The position numbers and the translations under genes were made by a program. From assembly GCF_002705925.1 (NCBI RefSeq), contig NZ_NKRE01000001.1, forward strand, positions 1,639,072 through 1,679,077: a DNA stretch of 40,006 bases, read 5' to 3'. The notes beneath the pieces were generated by a model. The model was not told where the DNA came from and did not search any database. It saw nothing but the letters and a program-made list of their open reading frames with translations. Positions 19,428-29,315 of this stretch are shown here, piece after piece; the first letter of the stretch is position 1, and each line of letters begins with the position of its first letter. Source of the stretch: Mycobacterium ostraviense. GTDB lineage: Bacteria > Actinomycetota > Actinomycetes > Mycobacteriales > Mycobacteriaceae.

Positions 19428-20114
19428 TCACGGAGGTCCGGCCTTGTATCCCACTCCTCGAACGGTCAACACCACTGTCGGGTTCTCCGGGTCTTTCTCG
19501 ACCTTGGCCCGCAGACGCTGGACATGCACGTTCACCAGCCGGGTATCGGCCGGATGACGATATCCCCACACCTGTTCGAGCAGCACATCACGAGTAAACA
19601 CCTGGCGGGGTTTGCGTGCCAGTGCGACCAGCAGGTCGAATTCCAGCGGCGTCAGCGAGATCTGCTCACCGTTGCGGGTGACCTTGTGCGCCGGCACGTC
19701 GATGTCCACGTCGGCGATCGACAACATCTCGGCGGGCTCGTCGTCGTTGCGGCGCAGCCGGGCCCGTACCCGGGCGACCAGCTCCTTGGGCTTGAACGGC
19801 TTCATGATGTAGTCGTCGGCACCCGACTCGAGACCGAGCACCACGTCGACGGTGTCGGTCTTGGCGGTCAGCATCACGATCGGAACGCCGGAGTCCGAAC
19901 GGAGCACACGACATACGTCTATGCCGTTCATGCCGGGCAGCATCAAATCCAGCAGCACCAGATCGGGCCGCAGCTCACGCACCGCGGTCAGGGCCTGGGT
20001 GCCGTCACCGATGACCGCGGTGTCGAAGCCCTCCCCACGCAGCACGATGGTCAGCATCTCTGCCAGCGAAGCGTCATCATCGACGACGAGAATCCTTTGC
20101 CTCATGGTGTCCAT
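19428..20114 (-). CDS. mtrA: Response regulator MtrA
   Basis: A 228-residue OmpR-class regulator. The receiver domain carries the acidic pair DD at 12-13, phospho-acceptor Asp56 in LLDLMLPG and Lys in YIMKPFKPKEL. The C-terminal winged helix contains SLTPLEFDLLVALARKPRQV and RLVNVHVQRLRAKVE. It is nearly identical to the essential M. tuberculosis protein, which binds oriC and genes for resuscitation-promoting factors and cell-wall hydrolases. ATG 20114 (MDTMRQRILVVDDD) matches the known start; upstream codons are rejected. It is the first gene of mtrA-mtrB-lpqB. A TTGACA hexamer (minus strand, 20187-20182) lies upstream, but no convincing -10 follows, so the promoter remains unplaced. Confidence 0.98.
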   Translation of the reverse strand: MDTMRQRILVVDDDASLAEMLTIVLRGEGFDTAVIGDGTQALTAVRELRPDLVLLDLMLPGMNGIDVCRVLRSDSGVPIVMLTAKTDTVDVVLGLESGADDYIMKPFKPKELVARVRARLRRNDDEPAEMLSIADVDIDVPAHKVTRNGEQISLTPLEFDLLVALARKPRQVFTRDVLLEQVWGYRHPADTRLVNVHVQRLRAKVEKDPENPTVVLTVRGVGYKAGPP

Positions 20115-20183
20115 GGTGGCACTAGAACGGGACAAAACTGCGATTCCACCCGGGCGTTTCGTCTTTGATATGGGCGAATAGTG

Positions 20184-20828
20184 TCAAAATCGATCATTTG
20201 AGGCCATCAGAGTCGCCGCCAGCCGATCCGGATCGACCTCGGAGTCGACCACCAACCACCGTCCGTTCCAGTCCGCGGCGGCCAGTTGCGCATACACCGC
20301 GCCGGTGCGCTGTTGCAGTTCGTCGTCACGCTCATAGCTGTCGCGCGCGCGCCCGGGGTCCGCTTCGGCCCGGCTGCGGGCCCGCTGTGCGGCGAGATCG
20401 GCGGGCACCGCCAGCAACACCTGCCAGTCGGGTGCGGGCAGCGCCAGCCTCTGGTATTCGAGTTGCCGCACCCAGGCAACCGCCTGCCCGCGAGCGTTCT
20501 CGTGCAGCCGGGCCGCGCTGTAGGCGGCGTTGGAGGCGACGTAGCGATCCAGGATCACCACGTCGTAGTTCCGCCGCAGCTCCGCGATCTCCGCCGCCGC
20601 GCCGGCGCGGTCGAGCGCGAACAGCGTCGCCATCGCGTACACCGACGAGGCGAGATCACCGTGGCCCCCGTGCAGGGCCTCCGCGGCGATGTCGGCGGTG
20701 ACCGAGCGCCCGTATCGCGGGAACGCCAGCGTGGCCACCGACTTCCCGATCGCCTGGAACGCCGCGCGCAGACCCTCGGTCAACGTCCGTTTGCCGGCAC
20801 CGTCGACGCCTTCGATCGCGATCAGCAC
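20184..20828 (-). CDS. tmk: Thymidylate kinase
   Basis: A 214-residue dTMP kinase forming dTDP in dTTP synthesis. The P-loop GVDGAGKRT is at residues 7-15, the substrate-binding DRYVASNAAYSAAR segment is central, and an Arg-rich lid region (AQRARSRAEADPGRARDSYE) follows. It starts at GTG 20828 right at the P-loop strand (MLIAIEG), as in the M. tuberculosis enzyme. It lies between sahH and mtrA on the same strand, with a 94-bp gap from sahH. Confidence 0.95.
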   Translation of the reverse strand: MLIAIEGVDGAGKRTLTEGLRAAFQAIGKSVATLAFPRYGRSVTADIAAEALHGGHGDLASSVYAMATLFALDRAGAAAEIAELRRNYDVVILDRYVASNAAYSAARLHENARGQAVAWVRQLEYQRLALPAPDWQVLLAVPADLAAQRARSRAEADPGRARDSYERDDELQQRTGAVYAQLAAADWNGRWLVVDSEVDPDRLAATLMASNDRF

Positions 20829-20922
20829 GGCGCGAGCCTAGTCGCTGCCTCGCGCGTGACGCTGCAGTCACACTCGGCGCCGAACGCGACTGTGGCGTCA
20901 CGCCCGGCCGACACCGGTTGAC

Positions 20923-22401
<1,479 letters not shown>

Positions 22402-22504
22402 GGCGTGTTTGATCCTTACTGTGGGCCTGCGGGAAGCCGAGCGAGGCGACATAGCCTAGGTATGCTCTTCAGCCACTGTAGTCCCCGGCCCCCAGCCTCA
22501 CAGG

Positions 22505-23158
22505 TCAGGGGATATTGATCACCCCGTGGCGTTCCGCGAACGGCGTCATCAACCTCGCCAGGTCCGCAGCAACGTCGTGGTCGGCCTCCGGCGGCATCGG
22601 CACATAGCTCAAGCACAGCCGCACGATCGCCCGTGAGAGCACACCGGCGTCGTCGTCGCTGGTGGCCACCCAGGTCTGGGTGAAGGCCTTCGCCAGCCGG
22701 GCCGACGCGCGGTTGATGATGGGCGCGCTGTCGGTGGTGATCAGCTGCAGCAAATCGGGCTTGGCGGCGCCGGTCAGCAACGAGATCACCAGCGGATCGG
22801 CCGCGGACTCGGCGAAGAAAGCGCGAAAACCCTGCAAGAACGACTCAAAGATATTGCCCACGTTGGCATCCAGCGCGGCATGCACCCGATCGACGAGGCG
22901 GTCGGCCAGGCGCAGCGCATAGCCCTGCGCCAGGCCCTGCCGAGAGCCGAACTCGTTGTAGATGGTCTGCCGGCTGACGCCCGCGGCACGAGCGACGTCG
23001 GACAGGGTGATCGCCGACCAGTCGCGGGTCAGCAGCAGATCCCGCATCGCATCCAGCACCGAATCGCGCAACAGGGCCCGAGATGCCTCGGCGTAAGGAA
23101 TCCGCTTCACAGGCGCGACAATATCGGTTCCCGCCAGCACCTTGGTCTCCATCATCAT
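22505..23158 (-). CDS. TetR regulator of the alkane hydroxylase operon
   Basis: A 217-residue TetR-family regulator in the position of Rv3249c. The helix-turn-helix is [20 protein letters not shown] and [20 protein letters not shown], unusually well conserved in the alkB-associated group (AlkX-like). ATG 23158 overlaps the rubB TGA (ATGA) and has GAGGTGG seven bases upstream within rubB; two more in-frame ATGs follow directly. It is the last gene of alkB-rubA-rubB-tetR, so it would be autoregulated with the operon it probably represses. The likely operator is the palindrome at 24906-24925. The ligand may be an alkane-derived fatty acid, by analogy with Dietzia AlkX (from memory). Confidence 0.88.
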   Translation of the reverse strand: MMMETKVLAGTDIVAPVKRIPYAEASRALLRDSVLDAMRDLLLTRDWSAITLSDVARAAGVSRQTIYNEFGSRQGLAQGYALRLADRLVDRVHAALDANVGNIFESFLQGFRAFFAESAADPLVISLLTGAAKPDLLQLITTDSAPIINRASARLAKAFTQTWVATSDDDAGVLSRAIVRLCLSYVPMPPEADHDVAADLARLMTPFAERHGVINIP

Positions 23159-23337
23159 GAGCGGGCCACCTCGACCATCACGAAGTCGGACTTCGCCGCC
23201 CCGCAATCCGGGCAGCTCCAGTCCTCCGGGATGTCCTCCCACCGGGTGCCGGGCGCGATGCCCTCGTCCGGCCAGCCGAGTGCCTCGTCGTACTCGAAGC
23301 CGCATTGGACGCACTGAAACAACTTGTAGTCGCTCAT
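23155..23337 (-). CDS. rubB: Rubredoxin RubB
   Basis: A 60-residue iron-only electron carrier. Cys pairs C9/C12 (CVQC) and C42/C45 (CPDC) bind one iron; the segment [20 protein letters not shown] is classic rubredoxin. It shuttles electrons from a reductase to AlkB. ATG 23337 follows GAGGAGG with good spacing. The gene lies 72 bp after rubA and overlaps the TetR start by four bases. It differs from RubA in lacking the second Cys next to the distal pair. Confidence 0.95.
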   Translation of the reverse strand: MSDYKLFQCVQCGFEYDEALGWPDEGIAPGTRWEDIPEDWSCPDCGAAKSDFVMVEVARS

Positions 23338-23409
23338 TTGGTTCCTCCTCGTGTTACTTGGTTCGGCTCCTTGGCGCGCCGCAGTGGCGCGGCGCGCACC
23401 GGAGTCGGA

Positions 23410-23574
23410 CTAGACCTTGTCGAAATCGACCTTCTCCCGGACGGCGCAGTCCGGACAGCACCACTCGTCGGGAATCTGGTCCCATCGGGTGCCGGCTGGA
23501 AACCCTTCCCTGGCTTCACCTTTGGCCTCGTCGTAGACGTAGTCGCAGACCGGGCACCGATAGGCCGCCATCAT
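23410..23574 (-). CDS. rubA: Rubredoxin RubA
   Basis: A 54-residue rubredoxin with iron ligands C7/C10 (CPVC) and C40/C43 (CPDC, preceded by an extra Cys39). ATG 23574 overlaps the alkB TGA as ATGA, with a second ATG immediately after, which fixes the start. It is co-translated with alkB and is expected to be the electron donor to the hydroxylase, or one of two rubredoxins of different type working in series. Confidence 0.95.
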   Translation of the reverse strand: MMAAYRCPVCDYVYDEAKGEAREGFPAGTRWDQIPDEWCCPDCAVREKVDFDKV

Positions 23575-24845
23575 GCTGCGTCTCCTTGCCGGGCTCCTTG
23601 CACGGCCCCGTACCGGGCCAGCATCTTGGCGCGCACCCGGGGGTGCAAGTTGACCCTGGTGATGTCGCCGTCGTAGTGCTCGAGCACCCGGTGGTCCATC
23701 ACCTTGCGCCACAGCGGCGGGAAGTAGGTCAGCGAGATCATCGACGCGTACCCGCTGGGCAGGTTCGGCGCCCCGTCCATGCTGCGCAGCGTCTGGTAAC
23801 GACGGGTGGGGTTGGCGTGGTGGTCGCTGTGCCGCTGCAGGTGGTACAGGAACAGGTTGGTGACTATGTGGTCGGAGTTCCAGCTGTGCACCGGCGCGCA
23901 GCGCTCGTAGCGGGCCTTCCCGGAAGCGGTGCCGAGCTTCTGTCGCAGCAGTCCGTAGTGCTCGAGGTAGTTGACCGCTTCGAGCAGGCTGAAGCCGAAC
24001 ACCGCCTGGATGATCACGAACGGGATCAGGCCCGCGCCGAACACCGCGATCAGCACTCCCCACAACACCACCGACATCGCCCAGGCGTTGAGCACGTCGT
24101 TGGACAGGTAGGTCCGGGGATCCCACGGGCTCTTGCCGAGCCGGCGAATCCGTTGGGCTTCCAGCCCGACCGCCGACCGGAGGCTGCCGATGACGCTGCG
24201 CGGCAGGAATTCCCAGAAGGTCTCCCCGAAGCGGGCCGACGCGGGGTCCTCCGGGGTGGACACCCGCACGTGGTGCCCGCGGTTGTGCTCGATGTAGAAG
24301 TGGCCGTAGCAGGTCTGGGCCAGGGTGATCTTGGACAGCCAGCGCTCCAGCGACTCCTTCTTGTGGCCCATCTCATGGGCGGTGTTGATGCCGACGCCGC
24401 CGAGCACACCGACCGACAGGGCAACTCCGATCTTGCCCGCCCAGCTCAAACCGCCCTCGAAGCCGAGCCAACCGAGGTTGGACGCGGTGAACAGGTAGGC
24501 GCCCAGCACCACGCTGAGGTATTGGAACGGGACGTAGATGTAGGTGCAGTAGCGGTAGTACTTGTCGTTTTCCAGCCGCTCCATCACCTCGTCGGGCGGG
24601 TTCTGGCCGTCGGGCCCGAAGCGCAGGTCCAGCAGCGGCAACAGGATGTAGACCAGGAACGGTCCGATCCACAGCGGCGCCTGGGCCGCGGCGTGCCAGC
24701 CGAGCTGGTTCAGCCCCCACACGATCGGCAACATCACGAATAACGCCGTCGGGGCGATCAATCCCATCAGCCACAAGTGGCGCTTCTTATCGCGCCACTT
24801 CCCTTCGGGAGCTTGCGCCAACTCGGAACTGAACTGTGTGGTCAT
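23571..24845 (-). CDS. alkB: Alkane 1-monooxygenase AlkB
   Basis: A 424-residue integral-membrane non-heme diiron enzyme oxidising n-alkanes to 1-alkanols. The His boxes are complete: HEMGH at 157-161, EHNRGHH at 186-192 and LQRHSDHH at 336-343, plus the signature NYLEHYG at 292-298. Several membrane helices occur before and between them (e.g. 27-48, 58-74, 102-120, 136-156, 255-290). ATG 24845 has a perfect AAGGAGG eight bases upstream and is chosen over a GTG 30 bases further out. It heads the operon alkB-rubA-rubB-tetR, transcribed from the promoter at 24924-24951. Orthologous to Rv3252c by context. Confidence 0.97.
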   Translation of the reverse strand: MTTQFSSELAQAPEGKWRDKKRHLWLMGLIAPTALFVMLPIVWGLNQLGWHAAAQAPLWIGPFLVYILLPLLDLRFGPDGQNPPDEVMERLENDKYYRYCTYIYVPFQYLSVVLGAYLFTASNLGWLGFEGGLSWAGKIGVALSVGVLGGVGINTAHEMGHKKESLERWLSKITLAQTCYGHFYIEHNRGHHVRVSTPEDPASARFGETFWEFLPRSVIGSLRSAVGLEAQRIRRLGKSPWDPRTYLSNDVLNAWAMSVVLWGVLIAVFGAGLIPFVIIQAVFGFSLLEAVNYLEHYGLLRQKLGTASGKARYERCAPVHSWNSDHIVTNLFLYHLQRHSDHHANPTRRYQTLRSMDGAPNLPSGYASMISLTYFPPLWRKVMDHRVLEHYDGDITRVNLHPRVRAKMLARYGAVQGARQGDAA

Positions 24846-24905
24846 ATGCCAAACCTCCTTGTGAGTCACCACCACGCTTGAGGTTGGACAATACCGCCTT
24901 CTGCG

Positions 24906-24951
24906 TCTGCTGTCTAGACATCAGATATAGATCTGTACAGTATGTTGCCAA
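24906..24951 (-). promoter_or_regulatory. alkB promoter with overlapping palindromic operator
   Basis: Minus-strand -35 TTGGCA (24951-24946) and -10 TATATC (24929-24924) are separated by 16 bases. The start point would fall inside TCTGCTGTCTAGACATCAGA (24906-24925, plus strand), a 20-bp palindrome with 18 symmetric positions and the perfect core TGTCTAGACA. Two smaller palindromes adjoin it (CAGATATAGATCTG at 24922-24935, imperfect, and CTGTACAG at 24933-24940). This is the geometry of a repressor site that blocks RNA polymerase. The natural ligand is the TetR protein encoded at the end of the operon. Promoter hexamers are by eye. Confidence 0.65.
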
Positions 24952-24958
24952 AGGTGCC

Positions 24959-26443
24959 TTACGCGTCTTGAACCGCGTTGGCCACCTCCCGGTTTCCATG
25001 CACCGAATGCCGGTGCCCGTAGCCCACGTAGATCGCGGTGCCCAACACCAGCCAGACGCCGAACCGGATCCAGGTCAGCGCGGTCAGGTTCAGCATCAAC
25101 CACAGACACGCGCACAGTGAGGCGATCGGAAGCCACGGCACCCAGGGCGCCCGAAACCCGCGCTCCAGGTCGGGCCGCTTCCTGCGCAGGATGATCACCC
25201 CGCCGGACACCAAGACGAAGGCGAACAAGGTGCCGACGTTGACCATCTCTTCCAGCTTGGTGATGGGAAAGACCGACGCCGTCGCGGCCACCACCACCGC
25301 GACCAGCACGGTGATCCGCACCGGCGTGCCGCGCGACCCGGTCTTGGCCAGCTGCCGTGGCAACAGCCCGTCGCGCGCCATCGCGAACAGGACCCGGCAC
25401 TGCCCGAGCATCAGCACCATCACCACGGTGGTCAGCCCGGCGAGCGCCCCGACGGAGATGATGCCGCTGGCCCAGTACACCCCGTTGGCCTTGAAGGCGG
25501 TGGCCAGGTTCGCCTGGCCGCTGCCCGGCACGGTCCGCAGCTGTCGGTAGGACACCATGCCGGACAGCACCACCGACACCGCGACGTAGAGCAGCGTGAC
25601 GATGCCCAGCGACGCCAGAATGCCCCGCGGGACGTCGCGTTGCGGATGCTTGGTCTCCTCGGCCATCGTGGCCACGATGTCGAAGCCGATGAACGCGAAG
25701 AACACGATCGACGCCCCGGCCAGGACGCCATACCAGCCGTAGTGACTGCCGTGGGCTCCGGTCAGCAGCGACAGCACCGACTGGTCGGCACCCTTGCCCT
25801 GATGTTCGGGTTCGGGTTCGGGAATGAAGGGCGAGTAATTGGCGGCCTTGATGTAGAACGCGCCGACTATCACGACGAAGACGACCACCGACACCTTGAT
25901 GGCGGTGACCACGGCAGAAAACCTCGATGACAACTTGGTGCCCAGCGCGACCAGCGTCGCCACCACCGCGACGATCAGCAACGCACCCCAGTCGAAGTCG
26001 ACCGATCCGAAATGGATTGTGCCACCGGCGAATCCGAACACCGTGCCCAGATAGCTGGACCAGCCCTTGGCGACGACGGCCGCGCCGACCGCCAACTCCA
26101 GGACCAGGTTCCAGCCGATCACCCATGCCAGGAACTCGCCGAAAGTCGCATAGGAGAAGGTGTATGCGCTGCCGGCCACCGGCAGCGTCGAGGCGAATTC
26201 GGCATAGCACAGGGCCGCCAGCGCGCAGGTGCCCGCCGCGATGAGAAACGACACCCAGATGGCCGGGCCGGTGATGTCGCCGGCAGTCGAGGCGGTAACG
26301 GTGAAGATACCGGCCCCGATCACCACCGAAACACCGAAGACCACCAGGTCTGTCCAGGTGAGGTCCTTACGCAGCCGAGTCTCCGGCTCGTCGGTGTCAG
26401 CGATCGATTGCTCTACCGACTTCGTGCGCCATCGACCGGCCAT
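24959..26443 (-). CDS. APC-family cationic amino acid permease
   Basis: A 494-residue membrane transporter in the position of Rv3253c. About 12 hydrophobic helices are visible, starting with the APC signature LTWTDLVVFGVSVVIGAGIF near residue 30-50, then GPAIWVSFLIAAGTCALAAL and ALCYAEFASTLPVAGSAYTF typical of the CAT/YfnA group. A loop rich in acidic residues (PEPEPEHQGKGADQ) lies after helix 6. ATG 26443 is preceded by AGAAGGGG. It is convergent to nothing on this side; alkB lies downstream on the same strand, 113 bp away, with its own promoter. The substrate is probably a cationic or neutral amino acid and is not shown by sequence. Confidence 0.9.
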   Translation of the reverse strand: MAGRWRTKSVEQSIADTDEPETRLRKDLTWTDLVVFGVSVVIGAGIFTVTASTAGDITGPAIWVSFLIAAGTCALAALCYAEFASTLPVAGSAYTFSYATFGEFLAWVIGWNLVLELAVGAAVVAKGWSSYLGTVFGFAGGTIHFGSVDFDWGALLIVAVVATLVALGTKLSSRFSAVVTAIKVSVVVFVVIVGAFYIKAANYSPFIPEPEPEHQGKGADQSVLSLLTGAHGSHYGWYGVLAGASIVFFAFIGFDIVATMAEETKHPQRDVPRGILASLGIVTLLYVAVSVVLSGMVSYRQLRTVPGSGQANLATAFKANGVYWASGIISVGALAGLTTVVMVLMLGQCRVLFAMARDGLLPRQLAKTGSRGTPVRITVLVAVVVAATASVFPITKLEEMVNVGTLFAFVLVSGGVIILRRKRPDLERGFRAPWVPWLPIASLCACLWLMLNLTALTWIRFGVWLVLGTAIYVGYGHRHSVHGNREVANAVQDA

Positions 26444-26487
26444 GTTCGCCCCTTCTGGTAGCCAGCTGTGACCGCACAGTACTTGGG

Positions 26488-26493
26488 TACGCT
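26488..26493 (+). promoter_or_regulatory. -10 box, leaderless start of first FAD enzyme copy
   Basis: TACGCT sits seven bases before GTG 26501. Such a TAnnnT box directly ahead of a start codon is the usual layout of leaderless mycobacterial transcripts. The same box precedes the second copy, which supports the choice of start. Confidence 0.55.
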
Positions 26494-26500
26494 GCCGGGG

Positions 26501-27883
26501 GTGAGGGTGAGCTTGCGAGACGGCACCGCACACCCCGGGGAACACGCAGTCGTCATCGGCGCCAGCATCGCCGGGTTGTGCGCAGCGCGGGCGCTCTCTG
26601 ATTTCTATGCCACAGTGACCATCTTCGAACGCGACGACCTGCCGAACACCCCCGCATATCGCGGCGCGGTCCCCCAGGACCGGCATCTGCACCTGCTGAT
26701 GGCCCGCGGCGCGGTGGAGTTCGAGGCGCTGTTCCCCGGTCTGTTGGCGGAGCTGGTGGCAGCCGGCGTGCCGATGCTGGACAACCGCCCGGACTGTATC
26801 TACCTCGGCGCGGTGGGCCACGTCTTGGGCACCGGGCGGCAACTGCGAAAGCAGTTCACCGCCTATCTGCCGAGCCGGCCGCGCCTGGAGTGGCAGCTGC
26901 GACGACGGGTGCTGGCCCTCGGCAACGTCGAGATCCGGCAGCGCACCGTCAGCCAGCCGCGGCTCGACGGCGCACGCGACCGGGTAACCGGTGTGCTGCT
27001 GCAGACCGGCGCCGGTAATCCGGAGTTCGTCGCGGCCGATCTCGTCGTCGATGCGGCCGGCCGCGGCAGTCGGCTGCCGGTGTGGTTGGCGCAGTGGGGA
27101 TATCAGCGCCCCATCGAGGACACCGTCGACGTCGGCATCGGCTATGCCAGCCACCGGCTCACCATCCCGGACGGGCTTATCCGGGAGAAGATCGTGGTCA
27201 CCGGTGTCGGCCCGGGGCAATCGCTGGGCCTGGGGATGTTGTGCTACGAGGACGGCAGCTGGATCTTGACGACGTTCGGGGTGGCCAAGGCCAAACCGCC
27301 CGCGACGTTCGACGAGATGCGTGAGCTCGGCTATCGGCTGCTGCCGAGCCGTTTCGCCGATGCGCTGGCCCGGGCCGAACCCGTCGGCGCCCCGGCGTTC
27401 CACGCGTTTCCGGTCAGCAGATGGCGCCGCTACGACAAGCTGAGTCGCTTCCCGTCCGGGATCATCCCGTTCGGGGATGCCGTCGCCAGCTTCAATCCCA
27501 CCTTCGGGCAGGGCATGACGATGGCGAGCCTGCAGGCCGGCCGACTACGCCAGGCACTGCAATCCGCCCCCGGCGAGCCGGCCGTCGAATTCAACCGGGC
27601 CGCCGCCAAGATCACCCGACCGGTGTGGACGATGAACGCGATCGCCGACCGCTGCTTCCAACACGCCGACGGGCCGATGCCGCGCTGGTACCGGCCGGTC
27701 GGCGCGCTCTACGACCAGTTCCTCGGCGCTGCTGAAACCAATCCTGTTCTGGCCGAATGGTTTTTGCGGCGAATCTCGCTGCTCGACAGCCTATACACGG
27801 TGCCCTCGGCGCCGATTATCGGCCGCGCCGTGGGGCACAACATGCGGCTATGGCTGCGCGAGCGCCGGTCGCCCCGGCAGTAG
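26501..27883 (+). CDS. FAD-dependent oxidoreductase, Rv3254-like, copy 1
   Basis: A 460-residue flavoprotein of the aromatic-hydroxylase/geranylgeranyl-reductase superfamily. The dinucleotide fold is AVVIGASIAGLCAARALSDF near the N-terminus. A mid-region VDAAGRGSRLPVWLAQWGYQ and the second FAD motif GIIPFGDAVASFNPTFGQGM are typical. GTG 26501 is chosen because it aligns with the ATG of copy 2 and follows a TACGCT box; the frame is open to GTG 26468. Orthologous in position to Rv3254, whose reaction is unknown. It is followed after only 16 bp by a near twin. A role in oxidising a lipid or polyketide is possible but unsupported. Divergent from the permease, 57 bp between starts. Confidence 0.88.
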   Translation: MRVSLRDGTAHPGEHAVVIGASIAGLCAARALSDFYATVTIFERDDLPNTPAYRGAVPQDRHLHLLMARGAVEFEALFPGLLAELVAAGVPMLDNRPDCIYLGAVGHVLGTGRQLRKQFTAYLPSRPRLEWQLRRRVLALGNVEIRQRTVSQPRLDGARDRVTGVLLQTGAGNPEFVAADLVVDAAGRGSRLPVWLAQWGYQRPIEDTVDVGIGYASHRLTIPDGLIREKIVVTGVGPGQSLGLGMLCYEDGSWILTTFGVAKAKPPATFDEMRELGYRLLPSRFADALARAEPVGAPAFHAFPVSRWRRYDKLSRFPSGIIPFGDAVASFNPTFGQGMTMASLQAGRLRQALQSAPGEPAVEFNRAAAKITRPVWTMNAIADRCFQHADGPMPRWYRPVGALYDQFLGAAETNPVLAEWFLRRISLLDSLYTVPSAPIIGRAVGHNMRLWLRERRSPRQ

Positions 27884-27887
27884 CGGG

Positions 27888-27893
27888 TACGCT
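27888..27893 (+). promoter_or_regulatory. -10 box, leaderless start of second FAD enzyme copy
   Basis: TACGCT lies six bases before ATG 27900, within the 16-bp gap that follows copy 1. The flanking bases (GGGTACGCTGC) are identical to those in front of copy 1, so the promoter was copied with the gene. Confidence 0.55.
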
Positions 27894-27899
27894 GCGGGA

Positions 27900-29315
27900 A
27901 TGCGGGGGAGCTTGGCGAGCACGGCGGATACCAGAGACCATGCGGTCGTCATCGGGGCCAGCATCGCGGGACTGTGCGCGGCGCGGGTGCTCTCGGATTT
28001 CTTCGGCCAGGTGACGATTTTCGAGCGCGACGAGCTGCCGGACACACCGGCCAACCGCGCCACGGTTCCCCAAGACCGGCACCTGCACATGCTGATGGCC
28101 CGTGGCGCAGACGAATTCGACGGCCTCTTCCCGGGCCTGTTGAAAGACATGGTCGCCGCCGGTGTGCCCATGCTGGAGAACCGCCCGGACTGCATCTACT
28201 TCGGGGCCGCGGGCCATGTCCTGGGTACCGGACACACGCTGCGCAAAGAGTTCACCGCCTACGTGCCCAGCCGGCCGCATCTGGAATGGCAGCTGCGCCG
28301 GCGGGTCCTCGACATCGACAACGTCGAGATCGCGCGGCGGCTGGTGGCCGAGCCCCGGTTCGAGCCCGCCCGGCAACGGGTGACCGGGGTGCTGCTGGCT
28401 CCCAGCGACGACGGTGATCTCGAGTTCCGGGCCGCCGATCTCGTCGTCGACGCGGCGGGGCGGGGCACCCGGCTACCAGTGTGGTTGACGCAGTGGGGAT
28501 TTCAGCGCCCGGACGAGGAAACCGTGGACATCGGCATCAACTATGCCAGCCAGCAGTTCCGCATCCCCGACGGCTTGCTGGCAGAGAAGGTGGTAGTCGC
28601 CGGCGCCTCACATGACCAGTCGCTGGGCCTGGGCATGCTGTGCTACGAGGACCGCACCTGGGTGATCACCACCTTCGGCGTCGCCCATGCCAAGCCGCCG
28701 TCGACCTTCCCTGAGATGCGCGCACTCGCCGACCGGCTGCTACCGGCCCGATTCAGCGCCGCGCTGGCCCGGGCCGAACCCGTGGGCAGCCCGGTCTTGC
28801 ATGCCTTTCCGGCCAGCAGGTGGCGCCGCTACGACAAGCTGGACCGGTTGCCGGCGGGCATCATCCCGTTCGGTGACGCCGTGGCCAGCTTCAACCCCAC
28901 CTTCGGGCAAGGCATGACGATGACGTCGCTGCAGGCGGGCAATCTGCGCCGGGCGCTGGAAGCCACCGATAAGAACCTGGCCGCCGAATTCGCCCGGCTG
29001 ACCAGGAAGACGACCTATCCGGTGTGGATGATGAACGCCATCGGCGACATCACCTTCCACCACGGCGTCACCGGGCCGGTCCCGTGGTGGTGGCGGCCAT
29101 CGGGTGCATTGTTCGACCAATTCCTCGGCGCCGCCGAAACGAATCCCGTTCTGGCCGAATGGTTTTTGCGCCGGTTCTCGTTGCTCGACAGCCTGTACAT
29201 GATTCCGCCGCCGCGGATCGTCGGCCGGGCCATCGCCCACAACCTGCGGCTTTGGCTCGGCGAGCGCCGGCAAGCCGTCGCGGACCGGCGGCAAGCCGTC
29301 ACAGCCCTACGGTAG
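27900..29315 (+). CDS. FAD-dependent oxidoreductase, Rv3254-like, copy 2
   Basis: A 471-residue paralog of the preceding gene, alignable over the whole length with few gaps, including the FAD motifs HAVVIGASIAGLCAARVLSD and GIIPFGDAVASFNPTFGQGM. Differences are spread along the protein, with a distinct first 15 residues and a C-terminal extension (RRQAVADRRQAVTALR) in which RRQAV is repeated. ATG 27900 follows a TACGCT box. The 3' end overlaps the manA stop by 17 bp in convergent orientation. Which copy is the ortholog of the single M. tuberculosis Rv3254 cannot be told here. Function unknown; retention of both frames intact suggests both are used. Confidence 0.88.
   Translation: MRGSLASTADTRDHAVVIGASIAGLCAARVLSDFFGQVTIFERDELPDTPANRATVPQDRHLHMLMARGADEFDGLFPGLLKDMVAAGVPMLENRPDCIYFGAAGHVLGTGHTLRKEFTAYVPSRPHLEWQLRRRVLDIDNVEIARRLVAEPRFEPARQRVTGVLLAPSDDGDLEFRAADLVVDAAGRGTRLPVWLTQWGFQRPDEETVDIGINYASQQFRIPDGLLAEKVVVAGASHDQSLGLGMLCYEDRTWVITTFGVAHAKPPSTFPEMRALADRLLPARFSAALARAEPVGSPVLHAFPASRWRRYDKLDRLPAGIIPFGDAVASFNPTFGQGMTMTSLQAGNLRRALEATDKNLAAEFARLTRKTTYPVWMMNAIGDITFHHGVTGPVPWWWRPSGALFDQFLGAAETNPVLAEWFLRRFSLLDSLYMIPPPRIVGRAIAHNLRLWLGERRQAVADRRQAVTALR

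Noticed and set aside
15663..19597. Very long plus-strand frames opposite lpqB and mtrB
   Set aside because: They are GC-rich antisense shadows, His/Arg/Gln-rich and without any domain, opposite well-identified genes.
20182..20187. TTGACA as the mtrA -35 element
   Set aside because: No acceptable -10 hexamer occurs 16-18 bases downstream.
22402..22504. Possible SAH riboswitch upstream of sahH
   Set aside because: No conserved SAH aptamer features were seen in this 100-bp gap, and such elements are not known to me in mycobacteria.
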